Shown piece after piece: positions 1-8,016 of a stretch of DNA of 42,317 nucleotides. The first letter of the stretch is position 1; every line of letters starts with the position of its first letter. The position numbers and the translations under genes are program-made. The notes beneath the pieces were generated by a model. It worked only from the letters and a program-made list of their open reading frames with translations. It did not search any database and was not told the DNA's origin. Source of the stretch: an uncultured Clostridia bacterium (GTDB lineage: Bacteria > Bacillota > Clostridia > TANB77 > CAG-508); contig CALXVH010000013.1 of assembly GCA_944391965.1 (NCBI GenBank), positions 1-42,317 on the forward strand, read 5' to 3'.

Positions 1-18
1 GTTACTCGGTCTTTAATT

Positions 19-47
19 ATATTACCATAACACCTTTTTATTGTCAA
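19..47 (-). promoter_or_regulatory. Candidate sigma-A promoter firing out of the left edge
   Basis: Reading the minus strand there is a perfect TTGACA (42-47), a 17-base spacer and TAATAT (19-24) preceded by TGG, an extended -10 arrangement. It would drive a gene left of the window. It lies past the end of the four-gene operon, so that operon probably ends in the AT-rich stretch 48-151. I saw no clear hairpin terminator there. Confidence 0.45.
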
Positions 48-151
48 CATATTTTTTCATTTTTTTTAATATTTTTTTAGTTTAAATATATTAAATAAAA
101 AGCTATCATTTTTTCTTTACTTGTTTCAATCATTTTAGCCTACAAATACTC

Positions 152-862
152 CTATAATGTTGTTATATTTCTTGTTTGCAATATATATATTTCTCCATCC
201 TTTATAGACCATTCTATATCTTGTGCAGCTTTATAGATTCTTTCTATATCTAAGCCAATTTTACTTAAAGTTTCTATCTCCTTATTTGACAACATTTCTT
301 TTCCTATTTTATTCTCTATTATTAATGTATTCTTATTTATTATAAGTTGTGATGGAGTTACCTCTCCTTGAACTAATTTTTCACCCAAACCTAATACACT
401 TTCTATTACAATAGTATCATCACCAGTTACTGGATTTTTAGTGAACATTACTCCTGATATATCTCCATCTATCATTTCTTGAACTATAACTGATACTTTT
501 GTATTCTCATCTACTATGTTTTTTTCATTAATATATCCTTTTATATTTTCTGATTTATTTGATTCATAACATCTTTCTATGCTTTTAATAATCTCTTCTT
601 TATTTATATTAAGAAAAGTTTCAAATTGTCCAGCATATGAATTTTGTGTTCCATCTTCACATATAGCAGATGATCTAACTGCTACTTTATCTAGTTTTAA
701 TTTATTATACATATTATATATGTTGTTTTTATTCTCTTTTGATGTACAAACAAATCCTCTAGGTACATTAAATCCTAATTTTATTAGTTCACCTAAATTA
801 CCTGCTTTTCCTCCGACTTCTTGCACATCTTTTTTACTCACTTCATCTAATTTATATATCAT
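152..862 (-). CDS. Stand-alone PPDK/PEP-synthase-type ATP-grasp domain protein
   Basis: This 236-residue protein matches only the N-terminal nucleotide-binding domain of pyruvate phosphate dikinase and PEP synthase. It has the GGKAGNLGEL loop with Lys19, the VAVRSSA strand with Arg63 followed by an EDG, the YAGQFET segment, a SGVMFTKNPVTG segment, and the terminal ILQTR pair Gln229/Arg231. The family domain is usually about 300-340 residues; here the helical stretch between the first loop and VAVRSS is shortened. There is no swivelling His domain and no PEP/pyruvate barrel. In the family this domain uses ATP to phosphorylate a histidine on the swivelling domain. The only such His domain nearby is in the first gene of this operon (2781-4034), so I infer the two act in trans. 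It starts one base after the stop of the phosphatase gene and is the last gene of the operon. The domain call is firm; the acceptor and substrate are unknown. Confidence 0.85.
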   Translation of the reverse strand: MIYKLDEVSKKDVQEVGGKAGNLGELIKLGFNVPRGFVCTSKENKNNIYNMYNKLKLDKVAVRSSAICEDGTQNSYAGQFETFLNINKEEIIKSIERCYESNKSENIKGYINEKNIVDENTKVSVIVQEMIDGDISGVMFTKNPVTGDDTIVIESVLGLGEKLVQGEVTPSQLIINKNTLIIENKIGKEMLSNKEIETLSKIGLDIERIYKAAQDIEWSIKDGEIYILQTRNITTL

Positions 863-863
863 A

Positions 864-1679
864 TTAATCCCTACCTAATATACATTCATCTTTAACTTTT
901 GGTGGAGGTCCAATAAATAGTTCATCTTCTGTCTTTATTATAATTCCATCTTCCTTTACATAAAAAACGATCCCATCATTATATCCAAATTCAGTTATGT
1001 GAGATAATTTCCTGTTATGAATAAAAGGTTCCATCGTTTCACCATGAGTAATTAAAAATACACATACATTTGTATCTTGACTTTTTGAATAGTTCTTTGA
1101 CCAATCTACTACATAATTTAATAGCTCTGTTATTTTCCTTCTTAAATCTGTTGGACCTTCTGCATCTTTATTGTATTGTTTCACCTCTTCTGAACTAGCA
1201 AGTTCTTTCCAAAATCCAGAATTCATTCCTCCATATCGTACTTTTAATTTCTGTATATAGCTTGGTGCCAAATCATATACATTCGGTTCTGCTAATTTGT
1301 CTCTTAATTCTTCTATAGTAAGTCCATTTGTTTTTTGCCTCGTATATATTTTGGGCTTTGAATAAAAATGAGATTTTGCCTCTTCTTCTGATAGCCCTTC
1401 TTGTTTTAGTTCTTCCATTATTTCTGCTTTGGTTAGTTTTTCAGTTTCGATAGCTCTTCTTCCAAATCTTTCGTCACTTAACCAATAAGTAGGTGAGGCA
1501 ATAATAAAAAATGTAGTATCTTTTAATTTATTGCCTACTATCCTATCTATTCTTTTTTTGGTCTTCTCTACTATTTCTCTTTTACCTTCTTCTGTGATAT
1601 GACCTATACTTAGGTCGCTTTTATCCCTAGAATTATTATATCTTCCATGCCTAGTTAATATTATATTTATATCTTTCAT
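864..1679 (-). CDS. Histidine phosphatase superfamily protein
   Basis: A 271-residue protein of the phosphoglycerate-mutase-like histidine phosphatase superfamily. The catalytic signature LTRHG is at the N-terminus (His11 the expected phospho-acceptor), and a second conserved histidine sits in LITHGE near residue 217. A long, charged helical insert lies between them, bigger than in simple SixA-type enzymes, so the substrate pocket may be unusual. It starts 8 bases after the stop of the 367-residue gene and ends one base before the ATP-grasp gene, so co-transcription is very likely. Family members hydrolyse phosphate from small molecules, proteins or phosphohistidine (SixA). I infer, without proof, that it opposes or processes the product of the split dikinase encoded around it. 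It could instead be a sugar or nucleotide phosphatase. Confidence 0.75.
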   Translation of the reverse strand: MKDINIILTRHGRYNNSRDKSDLSIGHITEEGKREIVEKTKKRIDRIVGNKLKDTTFFIIASPTYWLSDERFGRRAIETEKLTKAEIMEELKQEGLSEEEAKSHFYSKPKIYTRQKTNGLTIEELRDKLAEPNVYDLAPSYIQKLKVRYGGMNSGFWKELASSEEVKQYNKDAEGPTDLRRKITELLNYVVDWSKNYSKSQDTNVCVFLITHGETMEPFIHNRKLSHITEFGYNDGIVFYVKEDGIIIKTEDELFIGPPPKVKDECILGRD

Positions 1680-1687
1680 TTTATCAC

Positions 1688-2791
1688 CTACAAATCTTCT
1701 AAAGAAAAGTCAGTAAAATCTGGTGTCATAACTATTGCTTTTAAATCTGTTGGTAAATACCACACTAAGTAATAGAACATTCCAGCTTGTCCAACTGAAC
1801 GAATAGACATATTTGGATTTGACTGTCTAAGTATTTCTCGTATCTCATCATGAATTCCAAACCAAAATGGTAGTAACTTTCCATCTACTGCACCCATAAC
1901 ATCTTTATACATCGCAAAATTTTTAGCTTGTTCATATGACATCTTCAATAACTCATATTCATCAGCAGATAATTCCTTCTTAGCTTGCTCTAAAATATCA
2001 TCTATCTTTTTATGCATGCTATCATACTTTTCTTGTAATTGTAAATTTTCTTTTCTAAATTCTATGGTATGTGTCAAAATATTGTATAAAGGAAGCATTG
2101 AACTTCTAAATTTAACTTGATAAATTGCATGACGTAGTTTTTGTCCTATTATTTCGTTATTTTCTATAACCTTCCAAATATTTTTCCAAATACTATTTAT
2201 TTGCTCTACATTTTTCATCGGATCTTCGTCTATTAATTTAGTTACCCTTTCTAACTCTCCTTGTATCTCTTTTATATTTCTTAGTTCTTTTAACGCTGCA
2301 TTACAATCTAATGCTTGCTCTAAATATTCATCTGCATAATCTGATTGCAATAGAGTTTGAATTATCTCTTCTACTTTTGCTTCATATTTTTCTGTTTCAT
2401 CGGCTTTTACAGCCTTCCTAATTAATAACCTTAAATTATCAACATAAAAACTATGTATAGGACCATCTGCAAATAAATAATTTACTATCCAAAACCTAAA
2501 ACAAAATAATTTATTTAATCTTTGGTCCATTCTTACCATATACTCTAAATCTTTTTCTTTATGAGCATCATATTCCTTTTTTAGGTTATCAAGACCTACA
2601 ACTAATTCAGCCTTTTGTGCATCACCATATTCTCTAAAGCCAACTGGATCCATTGCATATTTTTTCGCAGCTTCTTCATATTTTTCTTTTATTAATGGAA
2701 ATTTATTCGGATATGTAAAAATCATTCCTTCTATATCATTTGGTAAATATGTTGGCATTTTTAACAAATATTCTGGTATTTTAATATTCAT
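1688..2791 (-). CDS. Unknown helical protein of the split-dikinase operon
   Basis: A 367-residue protein I do not recognise as a named family. It has no signal peptide or membrane segment. It is almost wholly charged and helical, with coiled-coil-like stretches around residues 120-200 and 235-285, and a more aromatic C-terminal part. That C-terminal part (about 275-330, with SYEQAKNFAMYKDVM and FGIHDEIREIL) resembles, by eye only, the helical segment that precedes the swivelling domain in PEP-synthase-like and rifampicin-phosphotransferase-like enzymes. Its start overlaps the end of the GHKL-swivel gene by 11 bases, with a GGAGGAGAAGG ribosome site inside that gene, so the two are probably translationally coupled. 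I infer it supplies the substrate-binding or linker part of a split enzyme. That needs a profile search. Confidence 0.5.
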   Translation of the reverse strand: MNIKIPEYLLKMPTYLPNDIEGMIFTYPNKFPLIKEKYEEAAKKYAMDPVGFREYGDAQKAELVVGLDNLKKEYDAHKEKDLEYMVRMDQRLNKLFCFRFWIVNYLFADGPIHSFYVDNLRLLIRKAVKADETEKYEAKVEEIIQTLLQSDYADEYLEQALDCNAALKELRNIKEIQGELERVTKLIDEDPMKNVEQINSIWKNIWKVIENNEIIGQKLRHAIYQVKFRSSMLPLYNILTHTIEFRKENLQLQEKYDSMHKKIDDILEQAKKELSADEYELLKMSYEQAKNFAMYKDVMGAVDGKLLPFWFGIHDEIREILRQSNPNMSIRSVGQAGMFYYLVWYLPTDLKAIVMTPDFTDFSLEDL

Positions 2792-4034
2792 ATACTACAC
2801 CTTCTCCTCCGTCGATTATTACTTTTTGCCCATCTTGTAAGACACTAGTTGCTATATTTGTTCCAACTACTGCAGGTATTCCAAATTCTCTAGATACTAT
2901 TGCAGCATGACAAAGAGTTCCTCCTAAATCTGTAATTATTCCCCCAGCTCGTCTTATTGCAATTAAATACTGTGGTCTTGTCATTGCTGTAACTATAATA
3001 TCCCCTTTATTTACCTTCTTAATTTCTTGTTCCATATTTCCACTATGAAACATATTTACCTGTCTTACTGTTCCTATAACCTTTCCTTTGCTTGCTGGAT
3101 ATCCAGTTAACAATCTTTTAGGTTTATATTCATATTCCTTAAAATACTCCATTAATCTTTCTTCTACTTGTTTATATTCATCAGAAGTCTTAACCCAGCC
3201 TTTTTTATCATGTGTTATATCTACTCCTGATATTTCTAGTTCTCCAATAATTTGTTTTATCTCCTGATTATTTGTAAGACCAATTTTATCAAAAACAGTA
3301 ACTAATCTTCCTCTTCTAAATGTATTAAACCCATAATAGCTCTTGTTATATCCTGCTAATTGATATGCCCACCAGCCTTTAATCTCACATTTACCAACTT
3401 TAATATTTATATTCTTTTTAGTCCCTTCTATTATATCTGGTTTAGGAACTACACATTTTTCATCATTAAAATATAAATAAATCTCATCATTTAAAATAAA
3501 TGGTGCAAATCTTCTTCCTAATTCTTCTTTTATTTTTTGTAATAATTCAGCTGTTAAATCAATCTTTAATTTTTTAACTTCTACCACTGTTCCATGTGAT
3601 TTATCATTTTTGCCTTCAATTATAAATGGAAATTTAAACCAATCGCCCTTTTGCAACCATTCATTTTCATCATATTTAATTATATATTCTTCGTTTGAAT
3701 CTTCCATTTTAGTCCTTAAAACAAATTCTTCACCTAAAAAAGATGTTGCTGTTTTTAATCCTAACCCAAATTCGCCAAGCTTTTCTTTTTTGCTTGAGTA
3801 TCCTAACCTTATAGAATCTTTTGCTTGCGATTTATTCATTCCTTTACCAGTATCTTCTATAATAATTTGTTCTTTATTAATTGTAACTTTTATTGTTAAT
3901 TTTTCATTTTCTAATCTAGCATCTATAGAATTGTCTATTAATTCTGATATTGCTTCCTGTACAGAATATCCAGTTTGGCTTATCTTACACATTATGCTCC
4001 TATGTGGTGTGATATTAATAAACTCTTTTACCAT
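2781..4034 (-). CDS. GHKL (MORC/HATPase_c_3-like) ATPase fused to PEP-utilizer swivelling His domain
   Basis: A 417-residue two-part protein. Residues about 1-300 form a Bergerat-fold ATPase: the N-box has ISELIDNSIDA, the G1 motif is EDTGKGM, the lid/G2 motif is GEFGLGLKTA, and a GTVVEV strand follows. This layout fits MutL/MORC/Hsp90-type GHKL proteins rather than histidine kinases, because there is no HisKA dimerisation helix. Residues about 308-417 are a PEP-utilizer mobile domain, starting with LTGYPASKGKVIG and containing GGTLCHAAIVSREFGIP, with His376 as the expected phosphocarrier. In PEP synthase and PPDK that His is phosphorylated by the ATP-grasp domain; here that domain is in a separate gene at 152-862. 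The ATG follows GGAGGG by six bases. It is the first gene of the operon, divergent from an AraC regulator. The domain calls are firm; the combined function is unknown. Confidence 0.85.
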   Translation of the reverse strand: MVKEFINITPHRSIMCKISQTGYSVQEAISELIDNSIDARLENEKLTIKVTINKEQIIIEDTGKGMNKSQAKDSIRLGYSSKKEKLGEFGLGLKTATSFLGEEFVLRTKMEDSNEEYIIKYDENEWLQKGDWFKFPFIIEGKNDKSHGTVVEVKKLKIDLTAELLQKIKEELGRRFAPFILNDEIYLYFNDEKCVVPKPDIIEGTKKNINIKVGKCEIKGWWAYQLAGYNKSYYGFNTFRRGRLVTVFDKIGLTNNQEIKQIIGELEISGVDITHDKKGWVKTSDEYKQVEERLMEYFKEYEYKPKRLLTGYPASKGKVIGTVRQVNMFHSGNMEQEIKKVNKGDIIVTAMTRPQYLIAIRRAGGIITDLGGTLCHAAIVSREFGIPAVVGTNIATSVLQDGQKVIIDGGEGVVYEY

Positions 4035-4044
4035 AATTATCCCT

Positions 4045-4061
4045 CCTATAATAATTATAGG
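4045..4061. repeat. 17-bp perfect inverted repeat, possible operator
   Basis: Seven bases, a three-base centre and the seven complementary bases (CCTATAA-TAA-TTATAGG) lie directly upstream of and overlapping the ribosome site of the GHKL-swivel gene, in the 108-base divergent gap to the AraC gene. Each arm contains TATAA, so it may also hold a -10 element. I could not find a well-spaced -35. It could be an operator or a short hairpin masking the ribosome site. Confidence 0.35.
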
Positions 4062-4142
4062 ATTTTTTCTAACCTAATAATTGACATTTTAGGTACCAAA
4101 AAAGTCTGTTTTATGTTAAAATATTTCTTAATTGGAGGAATT

Positions 4143-4961
4143 ATGGATAATTTTGATAAATTTACTGAACTAATTAATTACATAGAAGCTAATTTAGATG
4201 CAGATATTGAACCTAAAAAGATGGCACAAATCTTATGTGTTAACGAATACACTATGTATCGAATTTTTACTTTTTTAACAGGAATGACATTAACAGAATA
4301 CATTAGAAAAAGACGTTTAAGTATGGCTGCCATTGAGCTTCAAAATTCTGATATAAAAATTATAGATTTAGCTATTAAATATGGGTATGAAAATTCAGAA
4401 AGTTTTTCTAGATCTTTTTATAAATTTCACGGAATTAAACCAAGCAAAGTAAAAAAAGAAGGAAAGTATATAAAAAACTTTCCTCCATACTCATTTGCAA
4501 ATATAAGAACTAATAAAGAATTACATTATAAAATAGAAGAACATGATGAAATTGAATTATATGGTATTCCTAGAAAGTGTTATATTCCAGATATTAAAAA
4601 AATTGCACCTGCTTTTTGGAAAGAACTTAGTAAAGATAAAACTTACGATAATATCTTAAATGAGTATACTTCATATGGTGTTATAGAATATGATGAATTT
4701 TTTCCAAATTCTATTAACGCAAATTATTACATTGCAAGTAAAGAACATATGCCACATAGCACAAAAATTATAATTCCAAGTTCTACATGGGCTGTTTTTA
4801 AAATAGATGAAATATCTGGTGATTATTTTAATAACTTTTCACATAACGCATATCGTAACTGGATTCCTTATTCTGGTTATAATATTAGAAATATTCCAGA
4901 ACTTGAAGTTTACCATGGGCCAGGTCATACAGAATGGTGGCTTCCTATAGAAACGAAATAG
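4143..4961 (+). CDS. AraC-family regulator with C-terminal effector-binding (GyrI-like) domain
   Basis: A 272-residue transcription factor. Residues about 1-105 hold the double helix-turn-helix of the AraC/XylS family: KKMAQILCVNEYTMYRIF is the first HTH, and IIDLAIKYGYENSESFSRSFYKFHG with the typical PSKVKK end is the second. Residues about 120-272 look like the AraC effector-binding/GyrI-like domain, with IPSSTWAVFKI and a Trp-rich end. The order HTH first, ligand domain second is that of the MarA/Rob-like effector subfamily. The start at 4143 is chosen because GGAGG lies four bases upstream; the frame is open further upstream without a ribosome site. It is divergent from the GHKL operon and may regulate it, but it could equally act elsewhere. 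The ligand cannot be read from the sequence. Confidence 0.85.
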   Translation: MDNFDKFTELINYIEANLDADIEPKKMAQILCVNEYTMYRIFTFLTGMTLTEYIRKRRLSMAAIELQNSDIKIIDLAIKYGYENSESFSRSFYKFHGIKPSKVKKEGKYIKNFPPYSFANIRTNKELHYKIEEHDEIELYGIPRKCYIPDIKKIAPAFWKELSKDKTYDNILNEYTSYGVIEYDEFFPNSINANYYIASKEHMPHSTKIIIPSSTWAVFKIDEISGDYFNNFSHNAYRNWIPYSGYNIRNIPELEVYHGPGHTEWWLPIETK

Positions 4962-4982
4962 CGACATATAGTCGATTTTTTT
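4962..4982. terminator. Weak bidirectional hairpin between araC-type gene and spoIIQ
   Basis: CGAC-ATATA-GTCG directly after the AraC stop is followed by A and seven T. The stem is short (four to five pairs), but it lies exactly between convergent genes and partly overlaps the spoIIQ stop. Confidence 0.35.
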
Positions 4983-5751
4983 AATATTTTATATATATTG
5001 TAGGATCAACTTGTACATTATCTTTTAATATTTCAAAATGTAGATGACTTTCATCAGCAACTTCAAAAGTAGCTGTATTTCCAACTGTTCCAATTGTCTG
5101 TCCTGTAGTTACCTTTTCTCCTTCTACTACAAACTCAGAAGTTAATAAATTAGAATATACTGTTTTATAACCATCATCATGTGCAATAATAACTGTTAAT
5201 CCATATCTTGGATCATTTTTTATTGATTCTACTGTACCTTCATATGCTGCTTTAACAACTGTAGTCTTTGCTGCTTTTATATCTATTCCTACATGAGTGG
5301 TCCACTCGTTTAGCGTATTAGAAAACACTAAATTATCTTTTGCAAATTCTTTTATAATTTCTCCTTCGACTGGCTTTTCAAATTTTATTTCTTTCTTTTC
5401 TTCTTTCTTTGTTGCCTGCTTTGATGTAGATGTAGTCGTATTTGTTGTTTTTGAAGTTGTATTTGTTTGTTTTTGTACAGTATTTGTATTTTGTGAATTC
5501 ACAAAATTTTCTGTATTTAAAGCAATTTTATTTTCCTTTACTTCATTTACTGTCTTGTCAGAACTAGTACTTGCCTCTTCTATAGAGTTACTTTCATCTA
5601 AATAATTAACACTACCTGCAAGTTGTTTTCCACCACTTTCTGGTTCTTCTTTTCCCAATGAAAATAATGATATTAAGGAAACACCAATTACTATTACCGC
5701 AATCACAATTGCAAAAATAACACCTTTGGATACTTTTCTATATTCTCTCAT
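4981..5751 (-). CDS. spoIIQ: SpoIIQ, forespore M23-family (LytM) engulfment protein
   Basis: A 256-residue protein with one N-terminal membrane helix (about residues 9-31), a Thr/Asn/Lys-rich linker (about 40-120), and a C-terminal peptidase M23 domain. The zinc-ligand pattern looks intact: HVGID gives the His and Asp, and HLHFEI the HxH. Clostridial SpoIIQ keeps a working zinc site, whereas the Bacillus protein has lost it. SpoIIQ sits in the forespore membrane and joins SpoIIIAH across the intermembrane space during engulfment. It lies directly downstream of spoIID, the neighbour seen in other Clostridia, which supports SpoIIQ over a vegetative M23 hydrolase. GGAGGAAA precedes the ATG. It is last in the 8356-4981 sporulation cluster. 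Confidence 0.85.
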   Translation of the reverse strand: MREYRKVSKGVIFAIVIAVIVIGVSLISLFSLGKEEPESGGKQLAGSVNYLDESNSIEEASTSSDKTVNEVKENKIALNTENFVNSQNTNTVQKQTNTTSKTTNTTTSTSKQATKKEEKKEIKFEKPVEGEIIKEFAKDNLVFSNTLNEWTTHVGIDIKAAKTTVVKAAYEGTVESIKNDPRYGLTVIIAHDDGYKTVYSNLLTSEFVVEGEKVTTGQTIGTVGNTATFEVADESHLHFEILKDNVQVDPTIYIKY

Positions 5752-5814
5752 AAAAATTTCCTCCTCGTTTTGTTTAATTAAAGTATTTCCTTATTTTATG
5801 AATTTATACAATTT

Positions 5815-6819
5815 TTACATATCTTTTATTTCCACTCCAATATAAAAATGATGGATTATATCTTCATAATTACTTCCACTACTTGCTAAACTATCTGCAC
5901 CAGTCTGACTCATCCCGATTCCGTGACCATATCCTTTTACAGTAAATTTAATATTATCACCTTCTATTGATACTTCAAAATTAGCAGACTTTAATCCAAA
6001 AATAGTTCTTACCTCAACTCCTGACAAATTTTTATTCCCAATTTTTATAGTTTTTACTCTACCACTTTCTGTATACTCTAGGATTCCTATACAAGCTGAA
6101 TCATTATAATCTATAGTAAAATCTTGATATTTTTCTAACATTTTATTTTTTAACTCTTCTTTAGAAATAGTTACCTCTGAGCTATATTGACTATAATTTT
6201 CCTCACCAGATGTTTCTACCACCTGCAAATATGGCATGCCACTGCCACCCCAAACATTTATAGGAATTTCGGTTTTTCCTCCACTATTTGAATGAAAGAA
6301 AGCATTAATTAGTTCATTATTATATGTTATTATTTTTCCCTGTGTAGCATTTACTGCATTAACAATTTTATTCCAATTTGATTCTCGTTCACTTTCTTCC
6401 CATCTTGCTAACCTATCTTCTTTCGAAATCCAAGCTTGACAACAAGCTGAATCATCACATATTTGTGCTTCCCCATGTTTAGTACTATTGTTTATTATTT
6501 TATAAAGCGTATAAGTTCTTGCCACAACAGCTTGAGCTTTTAACGCTTCTTCCTGAAAATTTGCTGGCATTTCTGCAGACACAACACCATATAAATATTC
6601 GTCTAATTTTAACTCTTCTATACTATTATCAGCAGTATGTAAAAGTTTAACTGTTTGATACTGTTTATAATCATAATTATTTTCTATAATACTTTGAGTA
6701 ACTACATTATTCATAACATTACCGTCTGCGGAAGTTTCTTTAATTCGTGAAGTACACACTATAGGTATAAGAAAAATAATAATTATTATTCCTACAAAAT
6801 AAAATATAAACTTTCTCAC
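5815..6819 (-). CDS. spoIID: Stage II sporulation protein D (SpoIID)
   Basis: A 334-residue membrane-anchored peptidoglycan lytic protein of the DMP engulfment complex. An N-terminal hydrophobic helix (about residues 3-22) is followed by the SpoIID/LytB domain, with the hallmark SAEMPANFQEEALKAQAVVARTY near residue 90 and a GHGIGMSQ-type motif near the end (about 295-305). The Glu in SAEMP matches the catalytic residue reported for SpoIID. The start is GTG at 6819, five bases after an AGGAGG ribosome site that overlaps the sigF stop. SpoIID degrades septal peptidoglycan as the mother cell membrane moves around the forespore. Confidence 0.93.
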   Translation of the reverse strand: MRKFIFYFVGIIIIIFLIPIVCTSRIKETSADGNVMNNVVTQSIIENNYDYKQYQTVKLLHTADNSIEELKLDEYLYGVVSAEMPANFQEEALKAQAVVARTYTLYKIINNSTKHGEAQICDDSACCQAWISKEDRLARWEESERESNWNKIVNAVNATQGKIITYNNELINAFFHSNSGGKTEIPINVWGGSGMPYLQVVETSGEENYSQYSSEVTISKEELKNKMLEKYQDFTIDYNDSACIGILEYTESGRVKTIKIGNKNLSGVEVRTIFGLKSANFEVSIEGDNIKFTVKGYGHGIGMSQTGADSLASSGSNYEDIIHHFYIGVEIKDM

Positions 6820-6827
6820 TCTTCCTC

Positions 6828-7538
6828 CTATGATATTAACTCTATTTTCATTTTATTTAATATCTTTTTCTCTATTCTAGAAACCTGTACTTGTGAAATA
6901 TTTAACATTTCTGCTACTTGTGATTGAGTCTTTCCATTAAAATACCTTAGCATAATAATTTGCCTATCTCTGCTATCCATTTTATTTAGCAATTCTTTTA
7001 TAAAAATTCTATTTATCATCGTATCTGTTTCGTCTTTTTCTGAAGATACTTTATCTATTAATGCTAATTTATTATTTTCTGAATCTTCTTCATATATTGA
7101 ATCTACCTGTTTCATAGAATCAATCGCAAGAACAATATCTTCCTTTTCTACTTTTAATTCTTTTGCAATCTCTTCTACTGTTACATTTTTCCCTTCCTTT
7201 ATTGCTTTATTTTCTATATCTTTAATTTTTACACACAATTCTTTAATACTTCTGCTAACTTTTATTATTCCATCATCTCTTATAAATTTTTTTATCTCTC
7301 CTATAATATAGGTTACAGCATATGTAGATAATTTCACTTCATATTCTGGATTAAAATTTTTAATTGCTTTTATTAAACCTATATTTCCTATTTGGAATAA
7401 ATCTTCATTTTCATATCCTCTTCCTTTAAATCTTTTTACAATACTCCATACTAAGCCACTATTATTTTCTACAATTTTACCTAGCTCCTCTTTGTCTGTT
7501 TGAGCTTTTAAAATCTCACTAATAGTATTTTCATACAT
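6828..7538 (-). CDS. sigF: RNA polymerase sigma-F factor
   Basis: A 236-residue sigma-70-family factor: region 2 with [16 protein letters not shown] and the [15 protein letters not shown] recognition segment, region 3, and region 4 with a C-terminal [17 protein letters not shown] helix-turn-helix. The order after spoIIAA and spoIIAB identifies it as SigF rather than SigG or SigE. I start it at the ATG at 7538 (MYENTI) because an AGAGGAG site precedes it. A start ten codons upstream has no better signal and would overlap spoIIAB much more. It overlaps the spoIIAB stop by eight bases, which suggests coupled translation. SigF drives the first forespore-specific transcription. Confidence 0.95.
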   Translation of the reverse strand: MYENTISEILKAQTDKEELGKIVENNSGLVWSIVKRFKGRGYENEDLFQIGNIGLIKAIKNFNPEYEVKLSTYAVTYIIGEIKKFIRDDGIIKVSRSIKELCVKIKDIENKAIKEGKNVTVEEIAKELKVEKEDIVLAIDSMKQVDSIYEEDSENNKLALIDKVSSEKDETDTMINRIFIKELLNKMDSRDRQIIMLRYFNGKTQSQVAEMLNISQVQVSRIEKKILNKMKIELIS

Positions 7539-8007
7539 AAAAATTCTCCTCTTGATTTTTCTCTTCATTTGTATTTTTATCAGCTATCTTTTTTTCCATT
7601 GTTACCTTTGTTCCCATTCCTACAACCGATTCAACCTTTAGGTTGTCCATAAAATTATCCATTATAGTAAAGCCCATTCCTGACCTTTCTAGTTCTGGTT
7701 TTGTTGTATATAATGGTTGTTTTGCAATTTCTATATCTTCTATTCCTTTGCCTTGATCTGCAATTTCTATTCTTAATACATTGTCATAGATATATGCATT
7801 TATCCTAATTATTCCTTCTTTATTTTCATATCCGTGGATAATAGAATTTGTTACTGCTTCTGAAACAGCTGTTTTTATGTCAGATAATTCTTCTATTGTT
7901 GGGTCTAATTGTGCTGCAAAAGCTGCTACTGTAATACGTGCAAATGCTTCATTATTTGATTTACTTAATATTTCCAATTGCATTTTATTTTTGTACCTTT
8001 TATTCAT
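7531..8007 (-). CDS. spoIIAB: Anti-sigma-F factor and serine kinase SpoIIAB
   Basis: A 158-residue GHKL-fold protein that binds SigF and phosphorylates SpoIIAA. Motifs present are the N-box [14 protein letters not shown], the G1 motif ADQGKG, and the G2 lid with RSGMGFTIM. The C-terminal tail after about residue 143 is charged and slightly longer than usual. Its ribosome site (GGAGGAAAAA) overlaps the stop of the restored spoIIAA frame at 8017-8019, which supports that frame as the original end of spoIIAA. Confidence 0.95.
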   Translation of the reverse strand: MNKRYKNKMQLEILSKSNNEAFARITVAAFAAQLDPTIEELSDIKTAVSEAVTNSIIHGYENKEGIIRINAYIYDNVLRIEIADQGKGIEDIEIAKQPLYTTKPELERSGMGFTIMDNFMDNLKVESVVGMGTKVTMEKKIADKNTNEEKNQEENFYV

Positions 8008-8016
8008 TTTTTCCTC

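Noticed and set aside
4081-4114. TTGACA upstream of the AraC gene as a promoter
   Set aside because: The -35 is perfect, but no -10 lies within 16-18 bases; the nearest TTTTAT is 22 bases away.
7539-7568. Upstream start for sigF ten codons earlier
   Set aside because: The extra basic residues are absent from SigF proteins, and the downstream ATG has the better ribosome site.
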